Assembly (NCBI GenBank): GCA_933207985.1
Contig: OW240921.1
Span: 89,261,162 to 89,325,161 of the forward strand
Source of the DNA: Pelobates cultripes
Taxonomy: Eukaryota; Chordata; Amphibia; Anura; Pelobatidae
DNA length: 64,000 nt
Direction of reading: 5' to 3'
The stretch's first letter is position 1. Every line of letters begins with the position of its first letter. Below, one piece after another: positions 19,358 to 32,299 of the stretch. The position numbers were made by a program, and so were the translations under genes. The notes below the pieces were generated by a model, which was given only the letters and a program-made list of their open reading frames with translations, ran no database searches and was not told the DNA's origin.

Positions 19358-22133
19358 GTTGTCCTATTTGCCTTGATCACAAACTAGATGTTTTGTCAGG
19401 TTTTGTGCATTCACAAACTCTAAACACAAAGTAGTATTCACACATCTCAAGGCTTATAAAGCGAATATTCAATGTTCTTAGTGGTTTCCCTTGTGTAACG
19501 CAGACTATACAATAAACCACATACATACTGAAGAATAAATGGAACAGGATCTAATAGCTTAAAAACACGCCATACTTTATCAAACCAGAGGCATTCTGCA
19601 AATAGAACTTTGCAACAAAACTTTCTTAATAGAATAAGGCTTAGGTGATTGATTCTCTCACAGACAGGGGTCTGATCTCTGCTTCCTGGGGCAAAGAATT
19701 CCCAACAAAGATATTCATTGGAAGAGAGGTTATGTAGAGGAATCTGCATAGCTGGGATCTTTCAAACCAGTTCACTCAGAGCCTCTTATTGTTAACCCAT
19801 AAAGTGCTCCAGCAAAGAACAAACAATTCCCAATACTTTGCTAAGTGCTTTAATGGCCATTTGCTGAAATCGCATAAAGTCAGTTTTTGGATTTGTGATC
19901 AGTGGGACTACAGAGAGAGAGAAGGCCTATACCATGCTGCCAATGAATTACCTTGTGAAAGTACATACCCTCCAACCATATATTCTTTAGGTAGAGACCA
20001 ACACGGCAAGCTCAAGAAGGTTTGCTTTGGTACTGAGTGTCATCTAGGCACAAAACAGAATCTCGGCAATGACTGCTGTAGAGCTGAGCCAAAATAAAAA
20101 ATTTTACGAGGTGCTTGAATACTTAAAGAAACACTCTAACCTTAAAATCAATATTGGTATTTTAAGTTTAGAGAGTTCCTTAATTTGTTTAGATTAATGT
20201 TAATCTAGATAGATGTGCTCCCATATAAAATGAAATTTAAAAAAGCAATAAAACGTACCTTCAGTCCCGCGCACTGCCTCCAGTGAAGTTATCGGTTCTC
20301 GATTGCATATGATAGAGTACTAGTTTTGAGGATGTAGTTCAGGTGTGCTCTTAGAACAGTCCTCAATTATAATAGTCTTACATAGAAGTTCTAAATCTTT
20401 GCTATGAGAAGCACTGGGCACATGTGGCATCATGTTATGGGTGATGATGTCGAATGTCATGACCTTCGAAAATTGAAAGTCTTCCATTAGAACCCATCTC
20501 TAGTGCATGACAGTCTGATAGACACTACAGGCATATTTTTGGACAAATGTAAACATTGCTGTTTGTTGTTCTGACTTGTTTAAAAAGACGAGACAAGATT
20601 TGTTAAGATGAAGTTGTTTTGGTACTTAATGTGGCCTATGAATGTGGTCTTAAATCCACTGATACACATAAAGGCAGCATCATATCATTGATTTTCTGTG
20701 ATATATCAGTTAGTAGCCTGCTTTTGCAAGAGTTCACCAGTATTCCGCTGTTAGCATACCATCTCTCCAGAGGTATTCATGTTAATTTTATTACCTCTAA
20801 GGATCAGTAGTACACCTCTCTTTACCTTCTACCTTTTGTTATGTCTAACAAAGATTTTTGCTTGTGAAGTGACTGAGGTACTCACCCCATGAACCTTTGG
20901 CACTCCAGCTGTTTGTCGTATAACTTTCTTCAATGCTTAACGTTAAAACTGACTACACATCATAGGTAATGACGACCAAACTAGCTTCACTGCAAGACAC
21001 TAGTCATCAATACCTTGCGAACTCGTAGTTCTCCTCCATCTGCTCGAACAGATTAGAGTTCCGTTCTCATATTTCTACTAAGCATTCTTTTTAAGGAATG
21101 TTCGTCATTAAAGCTTTCTATGTGGGGTCATTAAGCTAAGTGTAATTAAACGTAAGGGATTACCTAATTATTACATCCATTTTCTAAATCTGATAAAAAG
21201 AAAATGTAATCATGCAAAATACCATAGATCACTATATAATGGAAAAGTGACCTTATACAATGGATCTTCAGTGGGATGTTCTGCAGGAAATTACAAATGT
21301 TCAAAACGATTCAGAAACCTTCACCGTGATAACCTTGCAGGTGGCTGGGTGATATTAAAAGTACAATTAAAATATTTTTTTGCACACAATACATTTAGCA
21401 TGTTTTTAGTATGTGTTCCAAAATGGGCAATAAAATATAAATGTACAATTTACTTAACTGAGTACATGATGATATATATTTAGAAACAGAAGCTGAATTT
21501 ACATTTGTATACCATTTCTTGCAATTTAATATGATAAATGCTAAAAAAAAAAAAAAAAATCACGTATCTGTACATTATTAGATTTATTAATTATATTGAT
21601 TGTCCAAACCAGCATTAAGCAATATGTGCAAGGACAATACTTACTCAATTAACCTCTGCGCTCTAAAACGCTAAGTTAATTATGACCTGGGACAAAAATT
21701 GGTTGAGAGATCTTTCAAATATCATTTAGAAAGCACCAGAACAAGGACTTATTTTTCAATAATTCATTTTATAAAGAGCTTCATTTAGAATAATTACCAT
21801 TTGTTGCACGTGTGTTGCTAGGGTCCAGAAACGCCTGGGGCTTGAGCCCAAAGGGAAATAACCCCTACTATTATTGAGAGAGATACATTATGGTATATCT
21901 CCACCTTTCTATTTTATGTCCATTCTTCTAAACCCTTGTGCAGTGTGCAACAGATGCTCTTAAAGATCTTATAACCAAAGTAAAGTCAAAAACAAGCACA
22001 TGCTGTATGGACAGGTATTCAATGCAATGACTATCCCGCTACCTAATTTATAGAGGTGTGTGCAATAAAGTTCTGTTCTAAGCAAAATGCAAGTTAGTAT
22101 TATATACAACAAGGTAATGTAAAATTTTAAACA
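19358..22133. other. Mostly unassigned non-coding sequence
   Basis: Apart from the small MITE at 20123-20183 and an A17-type run near 21543-21559, I see no gene or repeat family. Short open frames lack any recognisable motif. Confidence 0.5.
20123..20183. mobile_element. Tiny T2-type hairpin MITE, 61 bp
   Basis: TTAA at both ends; the ends TTAAAGAAACACTCTAA and the complement of TTAGAGAGTTCCTTAA pair, leaving a short centre with a second inverted pair (CTTAAAAT/ATTTTAAG). Confidence 0.6.
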
Positions 22134-22525
22134 TTAAAAAGACACCCTAGGCACCCAGACCACTTCATCTAATTGAAGTGGTATGGATGCAGCGACCCTG
22201 TACCCTTAACCCTGCAATGTAAAACATTGTCGTTTCAGAGAAACGTCAGTTTCCATTGCTGGGTTAAGACTGTCTCTAGTGACTGTCTACCAGACAGGAT
22301 AGCCAGTATAGGTGCTTCCTGCTGTTTCCAGAGTTTGACTCCATTAAATAATGCTGGACATCCTCACGCTTTTTGGGGAAGACCTAATGCATGCGTGGCG
22401 CTCACCGCATGCTCGTTCCCACCTGATGATGTTGGAGGAGTCAGAGACAGAGTCAGAGACAGAGTAAGAGACAAAGTCAGCGCCGAGGGAACTTGGCGCT
22501 GGAATAAGGTAAGTATTATAAGTGT
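22134..22525. mobile_element. T2-type MITE, truncated at right
   Basis: It starts TTAAAAAGACACCCTAGGCACCCAGA and aligns by eye with the MITE at 23856-24347, including the ...CTGCAATG/GCAGC... and GTCTCTAGTGACTGTCT segments and the AAGGTAAGT block. The second TTAA end is absent. Confidence 0.65.
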
Positions 22526-22660
22526 TTTTAACCTTTTACTACTCTATTCCTTTACTAAATCAGACATCGGCATTATGGATAACATCATATTTGGCATATA
22601 TAGTACAAACCATAGTGACATAACGTGTAAAAATAATAGCAGAATGAGGGGTATGTCTTA

Positions 22661-22730
22661 AAAACATAGAAACATAGAATGTGACAGCAGATAAGAACCA
22701 TTCGGCCCATCTAGTCTGCCCAATGAGGAG
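22661..22730. repeat. Fragment of the same dispersed repeat as 3722
   Basis: It shares the AACATAGAATGT...GCAGATAAGAACCATTCGG...CTAGTCTGCCCAAT block with 3737-3790. Confidence 0.7.
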
Positions 22731-22895
22731 AAGAAAATCGATGAGAGAAAATGATATTAATGCCTCTAAGGTCAGAGGAGATAAATATCAGAAGAAACCA
22801 AATGCAAAGTATGAGTAAATGCAGTGCTATGATGAAGGGGCCAGACACTTAGATTGTCAACTCATTTTCCAAAATTTAATGCAATGTAGATTAAA

Positions 22896-22899
<4 letters not shown>

Positions 22900-22937
<38 letters not shown>
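22900..22937. repeat. (AT)n microsatellite
   Basis: Preceded by an A-run; pure AT dinucleotides. Confidence 0.9.
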
Positions 22938-23565
22938 TGATGAATGTTTTGCTTTTAAAACTGAAATGAAACGAAAACTGAAAAGTTTTAAACTACTTTT
23001 GCTGGTAACTGCTTTCTATATACTGGATATATATATATATATCAATTTCAGTTTAGTAATGTGTTACCAGCATTAATCCATCACCTTTTGCTGTGTTCTA
23101 TCTGATGCAGTCTACGTGTCTGAAGTGAAACTTCCTGTTCTAGTCTATTAAATCCAAATAAATCCTCTAGAAAGCCGCTTATATCACTCTTATCTCACAA
23201 GTGAACATCGCTTTAAAGGGACAAAATGAAAGTGGCAAAAAAGACTACCATAACCACATCTTAAAACAAAAGGAAAAAAAGCAAACATAAAGAAAAAGAT
23301 GTCGTTTTGGAACATTATTCATATAAATTAGTGCTCCAGAGTACCAATCTTACAGAGCTGGCAGGTGCAGGATATGGGCAGATGTTTTATATCATGTTCA
23401 ATGTTTATTTTGAAATGTAGACTCTGCCCACGCCAACTGTGCAGAAAATGTACACGATTTTATTAATTATGGAAGGTTTGGTCTCTCAACTAAGAAAACA
23501 ACTAATAATTCAATGAGATCTTACAGCACCCTGTGTTTACTTTAGAAGTTCTTGACTCTCCTCTG

Positions 23566-23834
23566 TTAAAGGAACTTTAATCAGACACTAGAGGCTGCTG
23601 CAGGCTGAAGCAGGTATTTAATTGACCAGGATACAATGACTTCTAAAGTAAACACTTCATTTTCAGGAAATGTGTGAGTCACAGCCAGAGCAGGTGTGGC
23701 AAAGGCATCATAAACAATGTGATGCATCTCTTAAATGTTAGAGATTTGAGCAGTGACACTGTAGATGCGTTATCTACACAATAAAACTGCTTTAATAAGC
23801 TAGAGCTGTTTTGGTGCTTAGAGTGTCCCTTTAA
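23566..23834. mobile_element. T2-type MITE, 269 bp
   Basis: TTAAAGGAAC at the left and the complement of TTAAAGGGACACTCTAAG at the right, both on TTAA. Non-coding. Confidence 0.7.
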
Positions 23835-23855
23835 AAGAGCACTCCAATGTAAGGC

Positions 23856-24347
23856 TTAAAGGACCACTATAGGTACCCAGAGCACTTCAGCTCAATGAAA
23901 TGGTTTGGGTGCCAGGCCCCTCTAGTTTTAACCCTGCAGCTGAAAACATAGCAGTTTCATAGAAACTGCTATGTTTCACTGAGGGTTAATCTAGCCTCTA
24001 GTGGCTGTCTCATTGACAGCTGCTAGAAGCGCTTCCCCAATTCTCACTTTGAAAATCACAATGAGAAGACGCTGGATGTCCATAGGAAAGCATTGAGTAA
24101 TGCTTTCCTATGGGCGGTTTGAATGCGCGCGCGGCTCTTGCCACGCATGCGCATTCGGAGCTGACGTCAGCAGAGGGAGCAGAGTTCCCCAGTGCCAAGG
24201 GAGCCCAGCGCTGGAGAAAGGTAAGTGGCTGAAGGGGTTTTAACTCCTTCAGCCCAGCTAGAGGGGGGCCCTGAGGGTGGGGGGACCTAAGAACCCTATA
24301 GTGCCAGGAAAACAAGTTGTTTATCTGGCACTATAGTGCTCCATTAA
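23856..24347. mobile_element. T2-type MITE, 492 bp
   Basis: TTAA flanks (23856-23859, 24344-24347); left end TTAAAGGACCACTATAGG, right end the complement of a GCACTATAGTGCTCCATTAA segment. Best-preserved member of this subtype in the window. Confidence 0.8.
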
Positions 24348-25194
24348 ATACATGTATCTGTAACATTTGAGTATTTCTTTCTTATTTAAGATTTAGCCTC
24401 TCCCCCAACTGTTTGTCAAAACTATGTTATTTATCTCTAATGCAGAGGCAAGACGGTCCGGCCCTGCTTCGTGACCACATTAGCGTGTGCCTGAGCACAC
24501 CTGACACACCCCATACGCATGACTCTAGTATGTATTACAGAAATTACATGTGTCTCTCTAATTATTTACACAATAAAACAATAAGGTGTTAACAACAGAA
24601 CACTCATTTAAAAAAACAGTTATTTGTTATGTTTGGAAATGATCACCCTGTGAGATAATCCCAGAAAACATCGCTCCCTTTCGCACAGAAAGGAAGACGT
24701 TAAATGTGAATACAACGTGCACTTAAATAAAATTAGCAGAAAATATAGACGTGAGAATGTGCATTTAATACCCTGCTTTGGGTGTATTTTAAACGGCTCT
24801 GCATATGTTTTACAATGCTTGGGGCACATATTCTCAAATGTAATTGTAAAAGAAAATCCAATTAAACATAACTTAAGGATAACTGATGATTTTATTACAA
24901 GTCATGTTCATTTAATGTAGCATGACAGTCAGCGTACCATGTCAATCAGATGAAAGTATAGATAACTCGGAAATTAAATCTTATATCAGGGAAGCAAAAC
25001 TGCGCTTGCCTAGATCTTTCTGGTTTACATCCCCCATAACGAGTAGAAAGCCAATACCAGGCAAAATTATGAGAGCTCTACATCAACATAAGGGTCTGAT
25101 AGTCTGAAACTGCTGGGGCATGATCCTTGCTGAAATTTACATGCTCTCACATGTTTTTGCTAACAGAGAAATGTTAGTCGTCAAGCAGACAAAA
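24348..25194. other. No recognisable feature
   Basis: AT-rich, non-coding to my reading. Confidence 0.45.
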
Positions 25195-25927
25195 TTAAAG
25201 GGACACTGTAGGCATAGGGTTGCCACCTTTTTTGGAGAAAAAAATGCCGGCCATTCTAATTTGCATAATTAATTATATATATGTGACATCAGAGGGCACG
25301 ACGTACATAAAAGAATGAAAACATTTGGAAGGAGAAGATTCCCTAAATCACTAATAAACTACTTACAATGTTTGTACTTTATCTGACTGTGTGTATAGCA
25401 TTGTGAATGTGAGACAGTGTATGTGTGTATGTACTGTCTGTGTGAGTGTGTGTGTGTGTGTGTTTGTGTGTGTGTAGTAGTGTGTATATTAGTGTGTCAT
25501 TGTCTAAATGTGTATAACAGTGTGATGTTACTGTTGTCTGAGCCTGTGTCATTGTCTGTATACTTTGTGTGTCTACAATGTCTGTGTGTCTACAATGTCT
25601 GTGTTTGTGATTGTGTGTATATAGTATATAACAATATGTGTACATACCATTTATAATAGATTGATATTCTGGTTCTATTTCTTTCACTATTCTCCCATCT
25701 GACTGCTGAAAACATACACATGCTACTAAATACAAACACACACACAGACTGCTGTATACCCACACACACAGACTGCTAAATACAAACACATACACATACG
25801 CAGACTGCTGAATTCATACAGACTGCTAAATGCACATACACACATACTTCTGAATACACAAACAGACTGCTCAATACATACACGCAGACTGCCAAATTCT
25901 TACACACAGAGACTGTTGAATACATAC

Positions 25928-28126
25928 TGTAACGGACCGTTTTGCACACAAGGGGTAAAAACCGTTTAGGCGATCGTCCCCCTTTCCAGAGATGCAGGCA
26001 CAGCTACTGTAGAACACCAAACTCTCGAACCGCAAATAAGGGAATGCTCCAAACTCCCGAACGGCATACAATATAGCACTCCAAACACACGAACTGGAAC
26101 CATACAAATCGCTGCTAGCAGACGAATAGGAAAAGCATCCAAGAGGCTTACACTCCTAGCAATCAGTCTCTATCAGCGTTCAGTCAGTCCCCCCAAAGAC
26201 GAGACAAGGCTCCGTGTTGAGGGTCAAGCAGTGGTCTGTTTAATGAGGGCTGTAAGGAAACCAAGTACATTTAAACCTTAATCGGTAGTTTCCTCCCGAA
26301 CAGCCAGAGCCCAGTGAATATAGCCCTCCGTCCGGTAGTTATGGTAGACGAATTCCCAATTGTAAATCCAATAGTGTTCCTGGATAATTCCCACAGTAAG
26401 ACACACGAACTCCCAAACAGCATACGTAGTCAGAATAAGGGTACAAAGATGAACTGAAGGTTTAATGACAGGCATGCTCTTTTTATGGAATTCAGCCCAT
26501 GCAAGGGAGCCTCCCATATAATTAGCCATACATCCAATCCTAACAATATACATACTGTATATCTCCTCCCCTCAGATAACCATTAAATCAATTAAAACGT
26601 AACAGAAATTCCCCAAAGTTTGGATGTACCCCAAGGACTAGCTATTGTCTGGGAGACCACCATATTAAAAACTCAGTCCATTCGGTTCAGCCGTTCGGGA
26701 GATATAGGACTTAGAAGTTTTGACCGACTGCACAGGCAAAGTAGCCGAAAACAGTTCCATGAATTCTGGCCCTGCAGTCGGTCTAAGATCGCATGAAAAA
26801 CCTCCCAAACGGCCGGCCATCCAGCTACCATCCTTGGTTCGCTTGAACCCCCATCTGTTGGTAAGTCTTTCTACCGAACGCCCGGTCGTTTGGTAGTTTG
26901 GAAGGGGTTTTACCGAAGGTCTGGAGGCTTCAGCGGTGTTCGCCTGTTTGAGTGTCCATTTTCAGTTCCAGACATTCAATGGCAAACACCGCTGTTCGCG
27001 AGCTAAAATGACCGCGAACACGAGGAAGTCCCGAAATGGCGGCGACCTGCCGTTCGTGCAAAACTTCTGCCGAACGTAATCCAGCCAGCAAGGGGTACAG
27101 TCTGTATAAAGGGGTAACAGGGTGGTCTGCATTCGGTAGTTTTACCTACCGAATGCCATAGGGAAACATTGCTATGGACAAACAAATACAAGAAGTGCAT
27201 ATACATTATAAAAGGGGCATTTCTTCACAAGGGCTACCTGCCCAGTATTTATGCAGGTCTCCCACCTGATGGACACTCCCCTAGGGGACCAAATGGGAGA
27301 CTGTGACAAAAGACAGACAAGTAGACAAATAGGACACACAGTCACATTATATTCCCACAATGCATCCTGGCTTCCTCCCCTCTGCCTTGGAGATAATTGA
27401 GAAGTAATTCGATTATCTCCCAAGACAAAGGCAAATCGCCATTATGCACGTGGGGATACTAAAACAGGAATTACTATTAAAATACACCTTGTAGGACATG
27501 TTACATTAAAACTATACATATAACATATCCCAAGATAGCTCAGGTCTGAGCGCACATTATTAAGCGAATGGCGCTCAGACCACATGAATACAGTGTAATC
27601 GCAATGGAGCCAAAGTCTTTACACAGTCAGTTTCTCATGCGAATGGGCTCCATGGGATTCCTATCTGGGGTATAACATATTCAAGTAAAACTACCGAACA
27701 CCGGGCCGTTCGTACACTTTCACCGAACAAGAAGGGAGGTCGGCGGCTTCAGCGGTGTTCGCGCAAAACTGTGTCCGATTTCAGTTCCATGAATTAAGCG
27801 TCGAACACCGCTGTGCGTTCGCATGTTTAAAATGGCCGCGACCTCGTGTTCGTGATACGAATGGCGGCCACCCAGCATTCGTCAATTAAGCTGCGGTTAA
27901 CCGCAGCTTCAGGGAGGCTAATTGCCGGCACACTCCAGCTCCCAGGTGGTCTAGTCATTCGTGCGGTTGTTCGGTAGATTGAATCTACTGAACACCCGGC
28001 AGAAAAGCACCAATAAGTCTTTTCTGCAGGGAAAAATATGTCTTTTAACAGGGGGCCATAGTCCAAAGGCAGCAGGCGAGCAACCAGGCTTCTCCAATGC
28101 AATGTGGCGAGATTGCTCTCATCACA
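25928..28126 (-). repeat. Solo LTR of an unclassified LTR retroelement, 2,199 bp
   Basis: The 5-bp duplication CATAC flanks it (25923-25927, 28127-28131) and it runs TGTAACGG...ATCACA on the plus strand, so TG...CA on both strands. Orientation is set by the copy at 38863, which has TATA and polyadenylation-like signals on plus. A block with CTTCAGCGGTGTTCG and complementary CGAACACCGCTG occurs twice inside (near 26927 and 27740), an internal duplication. No gag or pol remains. Confidence 0.75.
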
Positions 28127-28246
28127 CATACACACAGAGACTCCTGAATACATACACACACACAGACTGCTAAATACACACAGAGACTACTGAATACATA
28201 CAGAGACTGCTGTGTGCACCCACAAAGACTGCTGAATACATACAGA

Positions 28247-28725
28247 CAGGAATGTATTTACCACAAGGCAAACAAGGCAATTGCCTAGGGCGGCACTTTC
28301 GGGGGAGCGCCAAAAAATGCCACCTCAAGCTCCCAGACAAATGCCTTGTTTGCCTCGTGTTCTGGGGCTGTCCACCTTACTGTGATTGAGTGAGTGAGTG
28401 TCAGCGTGTGTCTATGAGTGTTTGTCAGTGTGTGTATGTAATTTTATGTGTATCTGAGAGAGTGTGCCTGTCAGTGAGTGGGTGTGTCAGTGTGTGCCTG
28501 TCAGTGAAAGGGTGTATTGGTTAAACAGTATGTGCCCATGACTGTATTTGTGTGCCAATGACTGTGTATCTGTCAGTGAGTGTATATCAGTGCATGTATC
28601 AATGAGGGCATTTGTCTGACAGTCAAAAAAGTGGCTTTGACATGAATTGGGAGGGCAAATTTAGATTTTGGAGGTGCCCGAATTTAGTCGTGCCTAGGGC
28701 AGCACAAATCCAAAATACACCACTG
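28247..28725. mobile_element. Non-autonomous hAT-like element, 479 bp
   Basis: It has an exact 8-bp duplication CATACAGA (28239-28246, 28726-28733) and imperfect inverted ends, CAGGAATGTATTTA at the left and the complement CAGTGGTGTATTTT at the right. The GCCTAGGGCGGC / GCTGCCCTAGGC subterminal blocks are also inverted. Non-coding. Confidence 0.85.
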
Positions 28726-30268
28726 CATACAGAGACTGTTGTACACACACAGAGTGCTGAATACACATACACACAGACTGCTGAATACATATACACAGAC
28801 TGCTGAATACACACACACACACACATGCTGCTGAATACGAACACATAGACTGTTGAATACACACAGACTGCTGAATACACACAAACTGCTTAATACATAC
28901 ACACAGACTGCTGAATACACACACATGACTACTGAATACATACACACAGACTGCTGAATACATACACACACACACAGACTGCTAAGTACACACACAAGGA
29001 CTGCTGAATACATACACACACAGACTGCTGAACACACACACAGACTGATGAACACACACACACATAAACTGCTGAATGCATACACACACACACACACTGA
29101 TTGCTGAATACAGACACACACAGACTGCTATAGACACACACACAGAGATTGCTATACACACACACACACACTGCTGAATACACACACAGACTTCTGAATA
29201 TACACACAGACTGCTGAGTACATACACAGACTGCTGAATACACACACAGACTGCTAAATACAAACACAGACAGGTGAATACATACACACACACAGACTAG
29301 TAAGTACGCACAGACTGCTGAATATACATACACACCCAGACTGCCAAGTACACAAAGACTGCTGAATATAAATACACACACAGACTGCTGAATACACATA
29401 CACAAAGACTGCTGAATACATACACATACAGACTGCTGAATACGCACAGACTGCTGAATACATACACATAGACTGCTGAGTACACACAGACTGCTAAATA
29501 CATACACACAGACTGACTGATGAATACATACACACAGACTGCTTAGTACTAGTACACACACACAGACTGATGAACACACACACAGACTGATGAACACACA
29601 CACAAATATAGACCGATGTACACAAACACACAGACTGCTAAATGCATACACAGACTACTGATTACACACACACTGATTGCTGAATACAGACACACAGAGA
29701 CTGCTATAGACACACACACACAGACTGCTATACACACACACACTGCTGCATTTACACACACAAGTACCTGCTCTCAAGACTCATCTCCTGCTGCCATGCT
29801 TCCACCTCCTTAACCTGCAGCTCCTGCTCCTCCCATGCAGACTCTATTAGTGGAGAGGGCAGGGGCAAACTGAGACATCCCCATCTCAGTCCTCTCCACA
29901 CAGCTCAAGCACCAAAAAGTTTTCTTAGTACAGCCTGAGAGCACTGCACACCCTGGTGGCCGGTGCCGATATTGCAGCACATTCTCCTCGAAAAATAACG
30001 GCAACTGTATTGTCAGTATTTTTGCAATACCGCCACCGGCTACAAAGCACCAAGTAAAATACCAGCCAGGTGGCAACCCTATGTAGGCACCCAGATCACT
30101 TCAGCTTTTAGAAGTGGTCTTGGTGCAAACTCCCATCACCATTAACCCTAAGCATGTGATTATTGCAGTTTTTATATTGAATAATGCTTTCCTATGGGGA
30201 AATCCTAATGCGAGCACGACCAACTTGCAAACAAGCTTGTTTTCCTGGCACAATAGTTTTCCTTTAAA

Positions 30269-30460
30269 TTAAAGGGGCAGTGCTTTGTAGTGGTTATGGT
30301 GCTAGTAGGCCATGGACACTGTCCTCTGGTTCTATGTCAATCCTTTTTTTAAGTGCTTCTAGTCTGGAATGATGGTGGGCTGTCGAATTTGACTTGTGGC
30401 TTCCAAAGAGCTTGCTGATTAAATATCTACTCACATGTTTGCATATTCTGTTGACATTGT
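30269..30460. repeat. T2-type MITE fragment
   Basis: It starts TTAAAGGGGCAGTGCTTTGT with the GGTTATGGTGCTAGTAGG block seen again at 60355. It abuts the previous MITE (TTAAATTAA junction). No matching right end. Confidence 0.5.
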
Positions 30461-31257
30461 GGCCTAGTCTGTATTGAAAGACTGATAATGTCAGTGTTTC
30501 ACATGTCAACCCCAACTCCTCTCCCCACTCCATCCCCCCCGTTGTTAGCTTATTTTATTTTTTTATTTCAAGTAGAATTGGCTATCATGAGCCTGAGGCC
30601 AACACTTTGTACAGAACCTTACGACCAACCTGCCTGTGCCGATGGCAGGGTTTTTTGTGTATGATTTTTTGACAACTGATTTTTTGCCATTTTTGTGAGT
30701 TTTTATTCTTTTCTTGTTTCCTTTTCACTTTTTTTGTGTCCGTTGTTTTTTGTTTTTTTTTCTGTACCTTTGCCTATTATTTTAATTTCCATATGTTCTA
30801 ACAAGTTCCGGTCTTATTGCAGAGCCCACATGTCTGTCCTGTATGGTATGATATGATAGCTATCGGTCTTGCAAGCATTTTTATTTGTATTATTGTAAAT
30901 TGCAATGCTCTGTTTTCCATCTCTTATCTATAGAATGCCTCCATATGCTACAATCAGATATAGACGAGCCTTGTCCTGTGATATCATCGTCAGTTAATAT
31001 ATGCACGCCAACTTGAGTTCTCTCCACTACCACTACATTACTTCTGCAAACATAATCTCTGTGTCACAGCAATTTTACCCGTGTTACAATACTATGTATT
31101 TCACTTATGACTCTCAAAAAAAAAAGACAAAGATCATCATCTCAGACTGAGCTAATTCAAGGTTTGATAAAAAATAATCCAAAATAAATCAAGGTATGGC
31201 AAAAGTAAATGCTGACTGAAAACAATTCAAGGTGAGCAAAATGTCATCTCAACCAAA

Positions 31258-31490
31258 TTAAAGCAGTACTCTAAGCACCATAATCACTGCAGATCATTGT
31301 AGTGGTCGTGGTGTAAACCATCTGTGACCACCACCAAGTTATATAGCACAGTTCCTATTTTGGGCCCAAATCCTTCTGTCTTTTTTTGTATCCTAATGTC
31401 CCTCTTTTCTTGGAGCTCCATATTGTCGGTGTGTCTGAGTGTTTAACAGAGCTCCACCGCAATAAAACTCACAGTAATGTATCTTTAGAC
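31258..31490. repeat. T2-type MITE fragment
   Basis: Starts TTAAAGCAGTACTCTAAGCA and has the ATTGTAGTGGTCGTGGTG block typical of the family; right end not found. Confidence 0.5.
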
Positions 31491-31629
31491 TACAATAAAT
31501 GTGTATAAGAATCAGTCTGTATAAATAAGATATCTTGTTATTGTTCTAAATTGTTCGTGTTCTAAATTAGATTTTAGTTGCATACATTTACACGTTATTA
31601 GTAAGTCACCTGACATTTCTCAGAACATC

Positions 31630-32290
31630 CACCACAGCCCATATCCCCCACCACAGCCCATGCCCCCACTCTACAGTCCATGCCCCCTCTTTTACACCCC
31701 TACACAGCCCCTGTGCCCTCCATTCTACAGCCCCTTTCCACCCCTTCTATAGCCCCTGTGTCCCCACCACAAACCCCATGTCCCCCCCTCTACAACCCCT
31801 GTGTCCCCCATCTACAGCCACCGTGCCCCCCTCTTCTGCAGCCGCTGTGTCCCTACCCTCTACAGCCCTGTGTCCCTACTTTCTACAGCCCTGTGTCCCC
31901 CCCTCTACAGGCCTGTGTCCCCCCCTACAGCCCTGTGTGTCCCCCATCTACAGCCCCATGTCCCACCTACAGGCCTGTGTCCCCCTACAGCCCGATGTCC
32001 CCCCTCTGGCCCATGTTTCCCTCCTGCAGCCTGTCCCACTTCTACTTCCCTGTGTCCCCCCTCTACAGGCCCATGTCCCCCCCTTCAGCCCCATGTCCCT
32101 CCGCCTACAGCCCCGTGTCCACCCCCTACAGCCCTGTGTCCCTCCCTCTACAGCCTCGTGTCCCTCCCCTCTACAGCCCCGTGCCCCCCTCTACAGCCCT
32201 GTGCCCCCCCACACCCCCTATCCCCCACCACAGCCCCTGACCCCCTTCCAGAGCCCTTGTGCCCCCATTTGCAGCCCCTTTCCAACAGGA
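31630..32290. repeat. C-rich minisatellite
   Basis: Variants of TGTCCCCCCTCTACAGCCC, unit about 17-21 bp, for roughly 650 bp. All three forward frames are open as Pro/Ser/Cys-rich repeats, which is expected of such an array and is not evidence of a gene. Confidence 0.88.
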
Positions 32291-32299
32291 ATAAGGTGG

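Larger units (their letters stand above)
25381..29770. repeat. GT/AC-rich minisatellite array (interrupted)
   Basis: From 25381 to about 25660 the plus strand is GTGT-rich; from about 25690 to 29760 it is built of variants of ACAGACTGCTGAATACATAC plus (AC)n, unit about 20-26 bp. The array is broken at 25928-28126 and 28247-28725. The long open frames on the minus strand (rich in Cys, Val, Gln, Ser) are translations of this array, not genes. Confidence 0.9.
25215..30081. mobile_element. hAT-like non-autonomous element, 4,867 bp, with nested inserts
   Basis: The exact 8-bp duplication TGTAGGCA lies at 25207-25214 and 30082-30089. The termini are a perfect 14-bp inverted repeat, TAGGGTTGCCACCT, with weaker similarity further in (ATGCCGGCC and GGTGGCGGTATT-type blocks). 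It encodes no transposase. Its interior is a GT/AC-rich minisatellite carrying a solo LTR and a smaller hAT element; without these it would be about 2.2 kb. Confidence 0.85.
25195..30267. mobile_element. T2-type MITE split by a 4.9-kb insertion
   Basis: The left piece (25195-25214) begins TTAAAGGGACACTGTAGGCA; the right piece (30082-30267) resumes with TGTAGGCACCCAGATCACTT and ends ...TTCCTTTAA on TTAA (30264-30267). Joined at the 8-bp duplication TGTAGGCA they give an ordinary T2 MITE of about 200 bp. Confidence 0.85.

Noticed and set aside
28684..29651. Long minus-strand frames rich in SSLCVCIQQSVCVY
   Set aside because: They are translations of the ACAGACTGCTGAATACAT minisatellite, open in all three frames, with no conserved start or domain.
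25400..29760. CRISPR-like array of repeated units with variable spacers
   Set aside because: Units are contiguous or separated by simple (AC)n, not by unique spacers; this is an animal minisatellite.
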